Assembly: GCF_051401765.1 (NCBI RefSeq)
Contig: NC_135073.1
Coordinates: forward strand, 6,820,001 to 6,884,000
Source: Calliopsis andreniformis
Taxonomy: Eukaryota > Arthropoda > Insecta > Hymenoptera > Andrenidae
Reading direction: 5' to 3'
DNA: 64,000 nt
The notes beneath the pieces were generated by a model. It saw nothing but the letters and a program-made list of their open reading frames with translations, searched no databases and was not told where the DNA came from. Position 1 is the first letter of the stretch, and each line of letters opens with the position of its first letter. Position numbers and translations under genes: made by a program. Below are positions 49,254 to 63,085 of this stretch, piece by piece.

Positions 49254-49713
49254 CTAGCAGACAAATGGTCTCAAGAAGTTTATTTTCAATGGACCAGGTC
49301 CAATAGAATTTAAATGGAGTAGGTCCAAATTCAGTGAACACGCAACAGATATTAATAGTCCCGCTTCCTTACTGAAAACTCCTAAAGTCGTAGGCGATTC
49401 CGTTTGCGCTACAGCTGTGCAAGCATTATTATCGCGTTGAATAACACTACGTCTGCGCAAAGGTATTATGTAAGAGAAAGTCCTTGACAGCCGACCGCAA
49501 ATAACCTCAACTTCCCTCTTCGATCGGTATGCCTAGTATCAGGAGATCGAAGTTATCCATTCTAGCATCAGTAGAGCAAGGTTTGCCTTGGTAAGCCATC
49601 GTGACTACCAGAAAACCGACTATTGATCCGACGAGGAAAGGATTGCACAATACCTTGCGAATGGGTTCCGTGAATGATTTGTGTCGTAATAGGTGGCAGA
49701 AAACATCAGCCAT
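49254..49713 (-). other. Coding-like block of uncertain strand
   Basis: On the minus strand, 49,507-49,713 encodes 68 residues from an ATG in good context (tcaaaATGGCT). It starts MADVFCHLLRHKSFTEPIRK and has a hydrophobic segment, PFLVGSIVGFLVVTMAY. A second minus frame is open from about 49,538 to 49,254 behind an acceptor-like ctcctgatactag. On the plus strand, an acceptor-like cggtatgcctag and a donor-like TTG|GTAAGC frame a 54-base open segment ending near 49,590. These readings exclude each other. A decayed gene copy is also possible. Confidence 0.2.
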
Positions 49714-51929
49714 TTTGAAGCATATAAACTGTCATAAAAAGCACAGGAATTGCAGTTTTGCAGGAATTCGAGAGTGAGGAAAATTGACCAGAATTTAGAA
49801 GTATTTTTGAAATTCTGTGTTATTGGAGAATATTGTTTTTAATATCTATTACTTTGGGTATTATATTTTAAGTAGTATTTATATAACAGAGTATTTAGAT
49901 GATGTAGGATTTTTCTTGATAATTAACAGCTAACGAGTCTGATAATTAATGGATGATTTTGAGGTTGAATATTAATTGATGTTAATTGAATTTGCTAGGT
50001 ACGAATTTGGGACTTTGATTTTGGACTAAGTTTGCATCTCTAATTATTTATAGAGTTTTGAAGGCGTTTACAGGCGCAGATCTGTTATAAAAGAATTTAG
50101 GTCTTTCAATGATAAATTTTTACTTAGAAATATGATGTATAATTCAGTAGCTAAACTCACATGCGATAAGAGCAATTGGAACTTCAATATGTGGGGGTAT
50201 GAATGGTCGATAAAATGTTGATGTATAATCAGTAAACTGGGTATAATAAGTGTTGACTACTATGACGTAGTCAAGAGAACATTTCTATCGTAAAAGAAGC
50301 ATTCATTATGCTAATAAAAACGGTCTAGATACTGACTGTAAATGGGACACTACAATTAAGGCTAGAATTTATTTCCTCTTGCATTCATGCTATGCTTGTA
50401 TTTATCTAGTTTTGTTTCTTCATGCTGAGAGAAACTCTATTTTCTTCATTTTTAATGGTTTATTAAAATAGAAGGGACATTAATTTTGAAGCATATTAAT
50501 AGAAGTAATTTCGAATTAAAGTAACATTTATTTTTAATTTGAAATTTGAAAATTTGCAGTTTTATTAAACTTTAAAAGTATTATAATTTGATTAGTAAAT
50601 AATTTTTAAATTAATATTAGGCGAACAATAGCATTTCTATTACAAATAAAAAACTGTGTTATGATACATTTCTTTAGTAGTGTGAGATATTGATCGACGA
50701 GCAGAACATAACGCAAACGACTATCAATAAAAGGGTCAGAGGGTCAGAAGGTGTACAAGGAAAGCAATTAATTAAGAAAAGTACACGCTGTTAAAGCGAA
50801 TCTTGTTAAATCTATTACCAGTTTTGTACCATTTGACTTTTAATTTTAAGGTACTATTTTCGAATTAGGTTAATTAAAATGATTCCAAATAATTGCCCAT
50901 TATAAGAGCTTTCTTATCACGTTTGTTCATACAATACCTGTGAAATATATCATTACTATTCTTGGAAACAGTATTATTACTCAAGAAGGAAGCTTTAATA
51001 AGGTTGATAAGTAAAGGATAGTAGCACAAAATAATTAGGACATCAAGACTTTAGTTCAATGGTACTTTTGAGAGAAAGGTGATTTATTATAGGATTCTTT
51101 GTTCTTCATTGCAACTAATTACTACTTGCACACTTTTTCTGTACAATTGTCGTGTTAATTAACCCTAGAACTACCAAGGCTGATGTATGTCTATTTTTAT
51201 CAGTATAAGTACCAAAATTATGTTCATTTATAAATAATGTCCATTTATAAATCTCCTTATTTTGTAGTATTAATCGAGGAAAAATATAATACTTCAAAAG
51301 CATAAAATGCATGTGAAAAATCATTCTAATTCTAGTGTTAATATATGTTACTTTGAGGCACATATAAGATTTTCAATACAAATTTATAGTTATCTGCCAT
51401 TAATCTTGAAGCAAATTCTATTCTTCTACTTGTAAGTTGTAATGCCTTAAGTAGTTTCAGTAAATAATAGCACCCACATGCAGCAACGAAATAAATATAT
51501 TTGAAATTTGAAAACTGTGAATAGAATTTTGTTTAATTAGCAAATATCGTAGTTATTCAGTGTTATTCAGAAACAGCTTTTCAATAAATAATTTTAGAAT
51601 TTTCACTAAAAAACAATTCTATGAATAAATTTGCTTTTATACTGTATACTTGCGACAGAATCATTATATTAAAGTCTACGTATGTACAAAATATCTTCCC
51701 AAAATTCTGTAGCACATATCATAAAATGAATCATGTTTTCCAGAGAATTATTTAGTTTGAACGTGCAACAAAATTCTTCAGAAAATAATAATAGAACATT
51801 CCTGACTACTTCTCAGAATATTGAAGAGATACTTTGTTTAATTTTTGTATTCTGCTGTTTTCAAGGTATCATAAAAAGAGACGATTCTACGAAAAGAAGT
51901 AAATCGAAAATATTGAGAATAGTTTTTTA
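49714..51929. other. AT-rich non-coding DNA
   Basis: No exon, RNA gene or clear repeat recognised. Confidence 0.3.
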
Positions 51930-52600
51930 TACACGGTGTTTGACGATAGGTGTCAGAAATTTTAAGGGGTGACTCTACATGCTAAAATAAGACGCAAATA
52001 AAGATAGAGAAAATTGCATTGAAGTTTTGTTTCCAAATTATTAATTATTAAGAAGACGCCTAAAAAACGCGCGAAATGTGTCTGACTTGGGACATATTCT
52101 ACTGATTTCGCTGTGTCTGACCCTGACCTGACTAGTACACACTGACAGTAGAACACTACATACTAAAATAAGACGAAAATGAAGATAAATGAAATTGTGC
52201 TTCAGATTTTGTTTTTGAATCGTTAAATGTTGAGCGGACGCCTAAAAACCGCGTGAAATATGTCTGACTTGGGACATATTCTACTGATTTTGCTGTGTCT
52301 GACCCTGACCTGACTAGTACACACTGACAGTAGAATAAGTCTCTAGTCAGACACTTTTCACTCGCCATTTAGGCGTTTTTGTAAAACAGTTATTGATTGA
52401 AAAAAGAAGCCCTGACCTTAATTTCGTCTAACTAGCGTGTAATCAGCTCAGGCACAGCGAAATCAGTAGAATAAGTCCCGAGTCAGACACATTTCACGCT
52501 GTTTTTAAGCGTTCTCTCAACATTTAACGATTCAAAAACAAAATCTGGAGAGCAATTTCATCTATCTTCATTTTCGTCTTATTTTAGTATGTAGAATAAT
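51930..52600. mobile_element. Foldback element, family B copies 3 and 4, joined as a complex
   Basis: A left end with acacggtgtttgac is followed by one arm and tip (51,930-52,150). The arm then repeats in the same direction: the strings ctacatgctaaaataagacg and ctacatactaaaataagacg start about 180 bases apart. A second tip (52,261-52,353) and a third inverted arm follow (52,465-52,595), ending cttattttagtatgtagaat. The strings tctgacttgggacatattct and gaataagtcccgagtcagac mark the tips. It looks like a tandem or nested insertion, or unequal exchange between copies. No open frame. Confidence 0.6.
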
Positions 52601-55440
52601 ATAGGTACTATTAAATACACACTTAGGGGCATGTGTACAATAAATTTGCACATATGGATGGTGCTGCATTATCGTAAATAAATCATGAATCTAATCAATC
52701 GTATACTCGATGACATCAGGAAATGGTCCCATTCACCTGATTGTTTTGGCGATGATATTTGTAGTAGTACAACACAGTATTCTTGCGCCTACTTCATGTG
52801 TGTTGTGTTTCACGTGCACACATGTTCGTTAGGCATTTTTTCCACAGTCGATAGAGAAGAATCATTCAATCGGTAAAGAAGTTCACTATAGTGTAGGTCA
52901 CATACACAACTATCACTTATGCTAATATGCGTGCCTCCTGGTATAGTATTTAAGTCACTATTTCTGCGTAGGCGTACGAGCGAGTTTATCATTTCTTCTA
53001 CAGATGTCTCTATGCATGCGATTAGTCATTTAATTTTTCTACTTGCACTATGAATTATGCGACTAATTTTCTTACTGTATATTTGCAAAAGTGTTTGTGT
53101 AATTAGTCTAGATAATTAGCAGTAATTGAAACGACGGAATGAAGGCTGCGTAATTTGAACAATAGTTTTAATACACAGAATAACTGATATAACATTGATT
53201 TTTTATTTTTTAATTCGAACAAGGTTTAGAAGAACAATACAAAAATAAGTTTTGAGAATTGTTCTATGTTTTGCTATGAATTTGTTTTTATAAAATTATG
53301 TTGAATAAGTAGTACCCCTCGTTGATGTATCTCCAATTCTCGACTTTTATGAATTAGTATTTCATGAATTTACTCAAAATTTTTTGGACTATTTTACTAA
53401 ATATTTCAAAATTCTTGATTTATTCGTATATGTATGTATGTTAATCTTTTTACATAGATAATGCCACAAAGTGACATGTATCAAGATTTATTAAGTGGAG
53501 AAATTTCAAAGATCACGTCGAATCAAATAATAATTTAAATAAATTATATGATACATGTATATTGCATAGATCAACTAGATGCCTAAATATTTTTATTTCT
53601 CAGTGCCTTGCTCATTTCTCATATATTGAACAGCAATGATGATAACAATAATGACTATTTACGCAACAAAATAGTAACACAAATACCGAAATATATTAAA
53701 CACTTCACGACGAAATTCAGGTATGTATTTGTATTTTGTTCACGAAGATGTAATGCAAGAAATAAAGCAGGACATTAAAGAAACTAACTGTCACATGAAC
53801 TTGCAGGACAAGTTTCGTTCACACGACATTGCCAACCTCTAGCTAAGTTCAATCTAAAATTAAATATGTTTCGTTTATACAGTCCCCAAATTCTTCATTT
53901 ATGCCTTCATAATTTAATTTCGTATAATTCATAATTTAATTTTCTATAACGCAAAAAGCACTATTCTATCAATCGATACTGGACTTCTAAATAGTACGAT
54001 ACGTTCCTCTTTCCTCTGCGATCATTCACGACCGCCCACATAATGAGCGAAAATTAAGTGAATCATGCTTTTTACGAATCACATACGTAACACAGATTCC
54101 TTTGGCATTTATCCGCTATCGAGTGAAGCATGGAAACTTCACCGTTTTCGAAATCGGAAATTTTCGAGTTCATGCTTCCATAGTTAGGTTGTAAATAATG
54201 GAAAATGTAGATACTAGGAAGCTAAGTTTGTACCAAGAAGATGCACAGATACTTACTACTAGGTACTCCATGGAATTGGTGATGACTTCATTCGAACATT
54301 GCTGTATATAGGGAAAGTATTTTGCACTTTGGTTTACCCAAGATCTTCCTTAATACATCATGCTCCTACCACCTAGTGGTCTCAATACAGTCTTTCCATG
54401 CCTTTTTCAATTCTTTGTAAGAATACCCGGAAATAGTATTTTAGAACTTATTTTCAAGGGTTTTAATCATTTGTTAATGCAACAAATTGTAACAGAAATA
54501 GTAGCAAAGAACTTTGAAAGAAATATACTATTTTCATCTCAGGTAGCAACTTTTTTAGTCAAACATTAGTAGATGTTAGAGCATTTAAAATACTTATTAC
54601 TGGACCATGATCTATGAGTTCTATTGAAAATTTATAAAGAAAAATTCTATATTTAATTTGAACAAGGAATACAAAATGCTCCCATAGTTAAATTATTTTG
54701 CACTGAAGCATATCGTTATAGGGTAAATTTATGAGAACTTTTTTAGGATGCAATTATTTAATTGCAAAAGAGAATCCTCATATGAATCTATGCTGCAAAT
54801 AACGCTCCCATTTTATATTTCACTGTTAGTAAATTTGTAATCTGACAAAAAACATGTTTAGGCATAAACCAGTCGTTCTTTAAGCATTCTGACCGTCAAT
54901 TTTTCTCATGAGTCACTCTTCGTGATAGTGACTCACGTAGCCCGTGCCTCTAACCTGCTTTATCCTAATCTAATTTCTCTACAGTATCCGTGCTTCGACA
55001 TTACTCCGTTAATTTGCAATGATAAAATAAGTATTTTAAACAAAATAATTTAATTACAACAAATCTTAAAACAAGGTAAATAAACCTTTCAAGTGAAAAT
55101 GTTTCAAGAGCACAATTTCTAAGTTAAAGAGAACGATTCTCCACTATACACAGTACAAGAATAACAATCATTGTTTGATGTATGGTAATCATTAAACTTA
55201 AAACTAAAAGCAATGCTAATAGGAAAATCGAAATTAAAGATTATACAAAGTCTTTGGTGCTTTAAAGGTTCTACAGGCCTTAGCTTCTTAGCTTTCCAAA
55301 AATTGTTGGTACCAACAGTGGTACCATGCAGGGCCCTCAACGCTGTCGAAACTTTTATGATGTCTATAATTCTCAAAGCCCTCCAACACATTTAAAGAAA
55401 AATTCAAGGCACTCAGTCTTCCAATTATTAAGGTACAGTG
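52601..55440. other. AT-rich non-coding DNA
   Basis: A slightly GC-richer patch lies at about 53,990-54,160. No exon or RNA gene supported. Confidence 0.3.
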
Positions 55441-55860
55441 TTTCCTCAATATAAACCAACGGCTCAGGACTCTATTCTAAGGGTCACGTTTCAGCTGAGG
55501 TCAGCTCTAGTTCATGGTAGCACATTTGGGTTTCACCAAAAACGTGAGTGACAGTGTCCACAAATAAAATAATTCCCATCTACGATCAATTATTGATGCG
55601 CATATTACGATGGAATACTGTAATCTCAAACAGTTTAAGGACTCCTAGCATCAAATTACTTCCTCGACATAAACCCACAATCCAGAACTTAAATCAAGAC
55701 CCACGTTTCTAATGTCAACTCACGTTCATGCTAACCCATTTGGATCTCATCAAAATCTTGCCTGCCATTGTCCACAATTAAAACTATTTGCCCCTACGTA
55801 ATTCCAAGCTCCAACCAATTAGCGACAAGCTCATACCAGAACCCTGTAGACCCAAAATGT
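55424..55860. repeat. Diverged tandem duplication, period about 218 bases, two copies
   Basis: tcctcaatataaacc (55,443) and tcctcgacataaacc (55,661) mark matching points. Further matches follow in order: cacgtttc, gttcatg-ta-c-catttgg-t and tgtccacaa-taaaa. Divergence is substantial, so the event is old. Confidence 0.5.
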
Positions 55861-55919
55861 CTCAGGGCTTGATATTTACGACAGATTCGAAAATTGACGA
55901 ACAAATGTGTGGAAGTCCC

Positions 55920-56350
55920 CCATCAGCGAGATACCCGAATAACTGGTAAGCACGGATATGGTAGCGCCCTCACGCTCACATAACGAATCAAGCGGCCGAC
56001 ACTCATGGTCAGCAGGCCAAGGTCAGCGGTCTTTGCCGCTGCCAGATGGAAGGAAAGAGACGGAGCTGAACGGCACACGACGCGAAACACGCGTCCCGTA
56101 TACACACGGTGCGATATGCAGTGGGTGTGTGCGTGGAGAGGCACGGTTAGCTGGCGCACACGCGCGCAATCGCGGCCTTAAACTTTTCGCACGCACGATT
56201 CCTTCGTGTCACTGACCACACGCTGCATGGCGGTATACTCAGCGTACACTCACGTGTGCGAGCCAACTCCTCCGCGCTCGTGTCGCGAGTCAATAGCGCG
56301 CGACGACTGGAGACATGGGCGATCCTTTATCGTGATGTACGCGGTATAAG
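55920..56350. other. GC-rich island, unresolved
   Basis: CpG-rich block with overlapping open frames on both strands. It ends with tataag|gtaagg at 56,350/56,351, a good donor in form. However, the inverse of the gtaagggtgcg string is also part of the neighbouring repeat (cgcacccttac at 56,790 and similar), so the donor may be coincidental. Confidence 0.25.
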
Positions 56351-56364
56351 GTAAGGGTGCGAAT

Positions 56365-56945
56365 ACGTTACTATCAGGTTACATATTATAGCGAAGTCTT
56401 TTCATATTGTGACAAAATAGGTTTAAACTAAAAGAAAGACCTCAGCTCATACTATGGATTTGCTATAGTATGTAACGTGAGTTGGCGTGATGTGATGATA
56501 GTAGTGTGTTCGCACGCTTATTGTCACGTTATATATTATAGAAAATTTGTTTGATATTATGGCAAAATAGATCTAATCCAAGGGGAAAATCTTGGATCAT
56601 ACTCTGAATTAGCTATAGGGTCATTCTACGCGAAATTGGGCACGTTTTGGAGTAAGTTTTTTTAGATTGCTGAAATTTGGATATGTTGTAGTCTTTAACG
56701 ATATTTATACGTACCCCAAAGGATTTTTCAAAATTTTGAAAATTGTCGATACTGTATAGTATGTAACGAGTTCACGTGACGTGATAATAGTGTGTTCGCA
56801 CCCTTACTGTCACGTTATAGCAAATTTGTTTTATATTGTAGTAAAATAGATTTACAATAAGGAAAAACGTCAGTTCACACTATGGATTTGCTATAATATA
56901 TAACATGATTTCAAGTCACGTGATAATGTGTTCGCACCCTTAATG
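56365..56945. repeat. Satellite-like tandem repeat, unit about 150 bases, with an inserted segment
   Basis: Units begin near 56,368, 56,517 and 56,803 and share gtcacgttatatattatag, actatggatttgctatagta and tgtgttcgcacccttact (with changes). Unit 2 is split by an unrelated stretch of about 130 bases at 56,623-56,752 (gggtcattctacgcgaaatt at its start). A partial fourth copy starts at about 56,929. Confidence 0.65.
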
Positions 56946-59900
56946 TTCTAATATTCGAACGCTTGAGATATTAAATGTCTTGCAAAAGAACTCTACAAAT
57001 AATAATACAATAATATTATACAATATTATAATACAATAATAATAATACAAAAAAGAATTTCGGTGACAGTCAGTAAAAGAGGAAGAAGACTGTAAAATAA
57101 ATATGAAAATGAATTAAGAACAATTTTTTTGAAGGTGGAATCACTGCCTGAGAATCTCCTATTTGTATCAAAAATATTGAAACTATAACGTAAAATTAAA
57201 GTAAATATAAAAATTGTTTAATATTGAAATTTAGTGTCCATAATTTCTAACGTCAAAATACGTTGAATTTAAAATGTACAAAATGAAAATAATAAAATGT
57301 AACATAAATATGTACGCTTTGATTATATTAAGTTCAGAAATAAGAATTCATTTTAAACTTGTTACAATGTTACAGGTATATTTTGCGTTTACGTCTGTAA
57401 TAAATAATGAATACACAAAATAGAGCAACATCTTTGATTCCAATGTTTCCTCTCTTCAGAAAAGCATATTTTATTTTAAAATCTGTTAAATGAATATAAA
57501 ATCTACGTACGCTTATGTCATCAGTAGGAAAACTTTTCACCTGTATGATTAGCTGCTTGACGTAAATCGTGGACATCTTTTGCTCGATTCTGGTTATGAA
57601 ATTTCTTCATAAGCTACAGTATCAGGTGTTTCATAACGTACATAACATGTAAAACAGCGGCTATCGATAACTTTAAAATGCCTTTTATGGTATTGTGACG
57701 GAGCGGGCGTTATTTGATGATATGATGCGGATGCAGACGTAATAGAACAAACGTCATCGTTCTCTTTTAATTTTGTTTCCATTCACGTCATTGCAAACAA
57801 AATCAACATTATTCTAATAGCTCGTTAATTTAATTCAGGGATCAAAAATAGATGGTCATCGACGTAGCTGTGTGTCGTGCAGAATATAATTATTGTTTTT
57901 CCGTGGAAAAGGCAAACGAAATATTCCATACGATATGAGGAAGCTTAATTACGTAAACGCGTGAATAATGCTATAAAATTACGTATATTTGTGCGGGCGT
58001 ACGTATGCAGGATTTCAAAGGAAATATTCTTCAGAAGAGAGCATACATTAATGCAGAAATTTTCTAAATTGATTTGAGTAGTCATAGTACTGATAAAATT
58101 TCTCAATCGCAGAGACTAACACTTCAAAAGCATAGTTTAATATCATCAGGGATCAGACAATAAAAAGAGAGATTAATTTAGGAGAACTGTGAAAATTAAT
58201 GTCTTATAATGTTCGTTTATTAAATTTTAAGACAAACGTTTGAAAAACTTAAAGATGAATTATTCATTATCTTAAATTGTTCAGGTAATTTTAATATACT
58301 TGTGACATATAAAAGATTGTAAACTCGATTGAGTTCTTGTAAAAAAACTTAGGAAGGTAATGATTTTATATACACTTGCTAATTGTTTATTGTATTTATT
58401 CTCTATGTGACGTATAAAATTATTGAGGTCCATGTAAAATTATTGTTGTTGCAATTATAAAAACAAAATAATCTTTATCGTACTAATACTATCCATTAAG
58501 TTCACGTAGCGAGTACTATGAATGACGTTCATAAACGTGACTTTGACATCATCAAAATTTCCATGAGAATTACTGAGATTACACATTATAGGAAAATTAG
58601 ATTCGATCGAGGTTTTTACAACCAGTGTTTTATCCAGATCAAGATTGTGTCATTTCCGATAGAACTTCCATTCATAAAATTCCTTATACTCACAATGAAA
58701 TTCTTTTTATGTTACGTGTATGCAATGATAAATAGTTAATTCAAATGAGTAGTATGAAGTATCAATCTATCTAGTTATTAAACGATACAAATGTTTACCA
58801 ATAATAGCAACAAGGAAAACAAAATATCATTAGAACAAAAATAATCCTTAATGTAGAGTTACAGGATTAAGTAATATTTTTTCCAATCGGAATAGAAATA
58901 TTCATAATAAATATTATTCGATCTAGTCTTATCCTCCTGCTCAGAATAAAATATTCGATACTTTTTCTACCAGACAAAATTAATTTACAAATTTACACAT
59001 TCGTATGAAAATAATATTCAATTCTCATTTTTTAATCATAATTAATTAGTTTTTAAATAATTATAAATTTATTAATGATACATGTATCAGTTTAGGATGA
59101 ATTCTAGAAAAATAATACGTCTATAAACGTAATAGAACAATCATCGGATTTCATCATCCGGTTTCTCATTGCATACATTGGAAAGAAAAGTTTGATCATG
59201 CGAATTTGGAAACCAATGATTCATATTGGCCTTATTACGTTGCACTTTCACTCATTCGCAACTGTCTCCACTTTCTCGTTGAAAAGTGTGCTGCAATAAT
59301 TCCTCATGCGTTCATGAGACAGAATTCATTTTGACGTCACGAAGGACTTTTTTCTTCTGCCTGTGGTGAAACACATTTTGTGAAATAAACAGGGCATTTG
59401 GAAAATTGTGACATGGAACGTACAACTTTCCTGTTTCACGAACCAGATTTTTCCGATAAAATTATTTGAAATTCAAGTTGTAATGCATTCTGCGGTGGCA
59501 GAAGGTATTTCCAAAAACTCTACTGCTTTTCCCTTTATCGACGTCTGACGACAGAGGAACGTATCTACTTAGATACATATATTCATTCTGTAATTCGCTT
59601 TTCAAATTGTAATACATTCCAGATTTTTACTTCATATTCCAGATTATAGCTTTATATAATCCATAGGTGAAAAATTATTAGATATTCGTAATAAATTCTG
59701 AATTACTAGTCAACTAGTCTGTGTGTTATATCATGATTTGAAAGTTTGAAGCTTGTGATCAATGTAATATCGTTGTTTTAGGTGTAACTTTTCAGTGTGT
59801 CACTTTAGGTGCGACTTCAAATCAAGTCATAAGCTTTTTTTATGTAATTTAGACACAGCTTATTCATTCCACTAGTCCACTATTTCAGATTCTACTATTC

Positions 59901-60738
59901 AAATAGTGAATTATTCAATAACATAGGATGCACAAGTTATTTAAGATTAGTGAAAGTCAAATTTTCACAAATATTAAATTAAGATGTAGTGTAAATTTCT
60001 ATATTGACTGAATTTTCACTGGAAAATACATACTCAATAACTTTCTCGAATTATATGTATTTGATTACATACATGTGCAACATTTTCCATTTATTTTCAA
60101 TATAAGCACCAAGAATAAGAATTCCTAGTATCACTCAGTATTATATCAATAATTCAAATTAATAATTAATGAAGCTTAAGAAAACACAGACAGTATAACA
60201 AGACATTAGATACACTCTATTGGAATGGAGGTAATGTTAATTAGAATACTAAGGAAGTATTGTCCCGATGCCAAGATATCTTCCTTTACACTAAGTACTA
60301 TGAAGCGCATTAGAACTTCGATTAAACAAACCTTGATGATCTGTATTCTTCACTATATTCAGAATGTCAATTATTTGTTGTACATGATAATAATAATTAC
60401 CCTCAAAATTACACATAAATCATAAATGCAAAGCAACAATTGTTCAGTAAAACAATTCACAAAAATAATTTTAGGCTTGAAAACTTTCAAAGATTTTTAT
60501 TTAACTATTTATTAGTAAAAATATCATTGATTATGTTATTTTTAATAATGCTACACCCTTAAAATTCGATTTATTGCGGGCTATCACACCAATACAGAAC
60601 AGGGTCCAATTTACTTCACAGCAGTTTAACAGAGTTTCAAAAACTAAGCATCAAGAGAACACTTTAGCTTCACATTTGACGTTAAATTGATTAATTGAGA
60701 TACTTCTGCATAAAAAGATAATACCAAAAAGAACAACG
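56946..60738. other. AT-rich non-coding DNA
   Basis: A short (aataatac)n-like run lies at about 56,996-57,052. A GC-richer patch lies at about 59,140-59,560. No exon supported. Confidence 0.3.
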
Positions 60739-60759
60739 TTGAACAAGCGATCTATTGGT

Positions 60760-61140
60760 ATAATACAGTGTCTTTCGTACACTCGAGGAAACGCGAGAGG
60801 TATACAAATTCCGGCGCGGGCTCGTTCGATCTCAGCCACGTTTGAAGGAGGATCTAGAAATCAATCGGATGGACTAACGTTTGGAATTACCGACGCGCTT
60901 CGTTGTGCAATCCTCTTGACGTCACTCGGTCGTTACACTTGCTCGCGACTGATTCATCCACCTTGCAGACCTCGCGCACAGTGTTCCCCGTGGCTCCCTT
61001 CCATCCTCGCGGGAATATCACGCGAAACGCTTGCTTCCTGTATCCAACAGCTATTCAGCTCGATTTTTGCCGGTGAACTGGCCAAGGAACGAGCACGCGA
61101 CTTCCGCATAGGTGTTATAAAGACAGAATGCTTCCCTTGA
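60760..61140. other. GC-rich island with a long open frame, unresolved
   Basis: The plus strand is open for over 120 codons to TGA at 61,138-61,140, but there is no ATG near its start and third positions show no clear bias. An acceptor-like ggtataatacag precedes it. No recognisable domain. It is more likely a regulatory island or UTR than a protein exon. Confidence 0.2.
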
Positions 61141-62712
61141 AGGAGCAGATAATGGATGCAATTGAAAGATAGAAGCAGTGAAACTTTTCCTATAAGAAAT
61201 TTCAGTGATTGTACCTATTTACCATTAGTTCAACAATTTATGAACCCTTGACTAGTATGGTGGAGTCGTAGCATTTATACTACTGCACTGTTTGTATTTC
61301 TTGTATAAAATATCAGTGTTTATCATTATGTATGTATACATAATAAATTGAAAATATGTGAATTTTCTGTGTATTATTATGAATCATTTTTGCTAAAGGA
61401 ATTGTAATAATTTTACCACCTTATTTAATAATACCGATACCAAACTAGTTAAGAGGTAAAATTTTCTGTTACTTAAATGAATGGTTTTTCTTTATTATTG
61501 GGGTAGGATGATGACAGAAAGATAGTCGAAGTAGATATGTAATGAGATTAGAGCAAATGAGTCTATTATGCTCTTCAATGCTAGCATAAGTGGAGTACAT
61601 GAGTTGACCTTAGAACTTTAGTTCTTACCTAGAGTAAGCTTACGAATTCTATTAGGACAAATATAATTATTAGGATGCAATCCAAATGGAGACATTTAAA
61701 GTTGCATACTATAGTTCTTTAAATCTTCAAATACCTCTAATTGTTTGAGTACAAAATACACGAAGAATTCACTTGGAATGACAGATTAAAACAAATGACT
61801 GCATAAATAGAGAAATTTAGATAAAATCGCGCAGTCACAGTGATGTTTAAAAAATAAATCTTCGACGCTAATAGATGATGAAGCGATAATTGCATTAATA
61901 TCATTACGTCGAACTAGACACAAGAGAGTCATGCTCACTTCTGACGTAAGCTTTGTACTGTTACCTAGAAAATCTTGAACAATTTCTTTCAAATTGCTTC
62001 AAATTGCAGAATTTCCATGAAAATGAAATAGAACACAATATTCACGAATAACAAAATACATACACTTCCCTAATTTAAATTTTCGTATAAAAAGTTGCGT
62101 TAGTATGCCCATTAAAATTCATAGAAAAAATTCTATTTTAGGAAGACTAAAACATAACAGTAATACATTAAATATCTTCGAAATAAAAAGTACAAAGTCC
62201 AGACGAAAGAAACTTCAATACTAATAAAGAAGAAACTATGCGTATCAGTAGTAGACTGTCATTGACATTCCCATCGAGATCTTTGGTAATCGATGCTATC
62301 TGGCTAGTCAAGTGTTACAGGGTCGTAGCGGTTCCTCAGCGTCACTTCGCAAAAGAGGTCAGTTCTGTGGGATAACGTGCTCTACGTCACGGAAGCCGTT
62401 AACGTAATAATTTATCCGAGGTATTATTCAACTCTCGTGTCCATACGCGCATAGATACACGTGTGTAGACAAGGAGCAAGGTCGGGGATTTACCATTCTG
62501 TAAACGCTTAGTTACACTCGAGATGGAAGATTCTTGTTACACCTAGCCTCGATTGCTCGACTGTATCGGAAAAGTACCATGATCGAGGATACGTATTAAT
62601 GAAATGAAACGCGTTCACAAAGAGTACCGTTATAACTGCAGCATTCAGTGATTGAATTTTTACTATCGATACTACTGCAGAGTTTTAACGTTTCAATTAC
62701 ATATTCAAGTAT
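61141..62712. other. AT-rich DNA with one GC-rich patch
   Basis: A CpG-richer patch lies at about 62,260-62,640 without open frames of note. Nothing else is seen. Confidence 0.3.
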
Positions 62713-63085
62713 ACAGGGTGTCAGCAATCTTAACAGGTTTAATTATAACAAGTATCAGGAATTTTAAGGTGTGACTTTATACGTTAAAATAAAACGAAAA
62801 TTAAGAATGATAAAATAGATTTGAGATGTGTTTGTATTTATCGTTTTAGAATTATAGAGTGTTGACAAAACGCTTATAATTATTCGCGTGAAATGTGTCT
62901 GACTGGGGACTTATTCTACTGTTTTCGCTATGACTGGCCTAGCTACTGCATGTCAGCAGTAGAGTAAGTCCCAAGTTAGACACATTTCATGTGAATCTTA
63001 GGCGTTTTCTTAAATATAACTTAAAGAAAATTATGTAACTGAAGGAAACGGTATTTAGATTTTGTTTCAGTCTTATTCAGTCTCA
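62713..63085. mobile_element. Foldback element, family B copy 5
   Basis: The left end acagggtgtcagcaatctta is followed by aggaattttaaggtgtgact and taaaataaaacgaaaattaa. The tip hairpin is tctgactggggacttattct / agtaagtcccaagttagaca (about 62,898-62,988). The right arm holds gaatcttaggcgttttctta. No coding capacity. Confidence 0.65.

Noticed and set aside
52081..52495. Short spaced repeats that might suggest a CRISPR-like array
   Set aside because: The repeats are inverted hairpin tips of a foldback element, not direct repeats with regular spacers, and the genome is eukaryotic.
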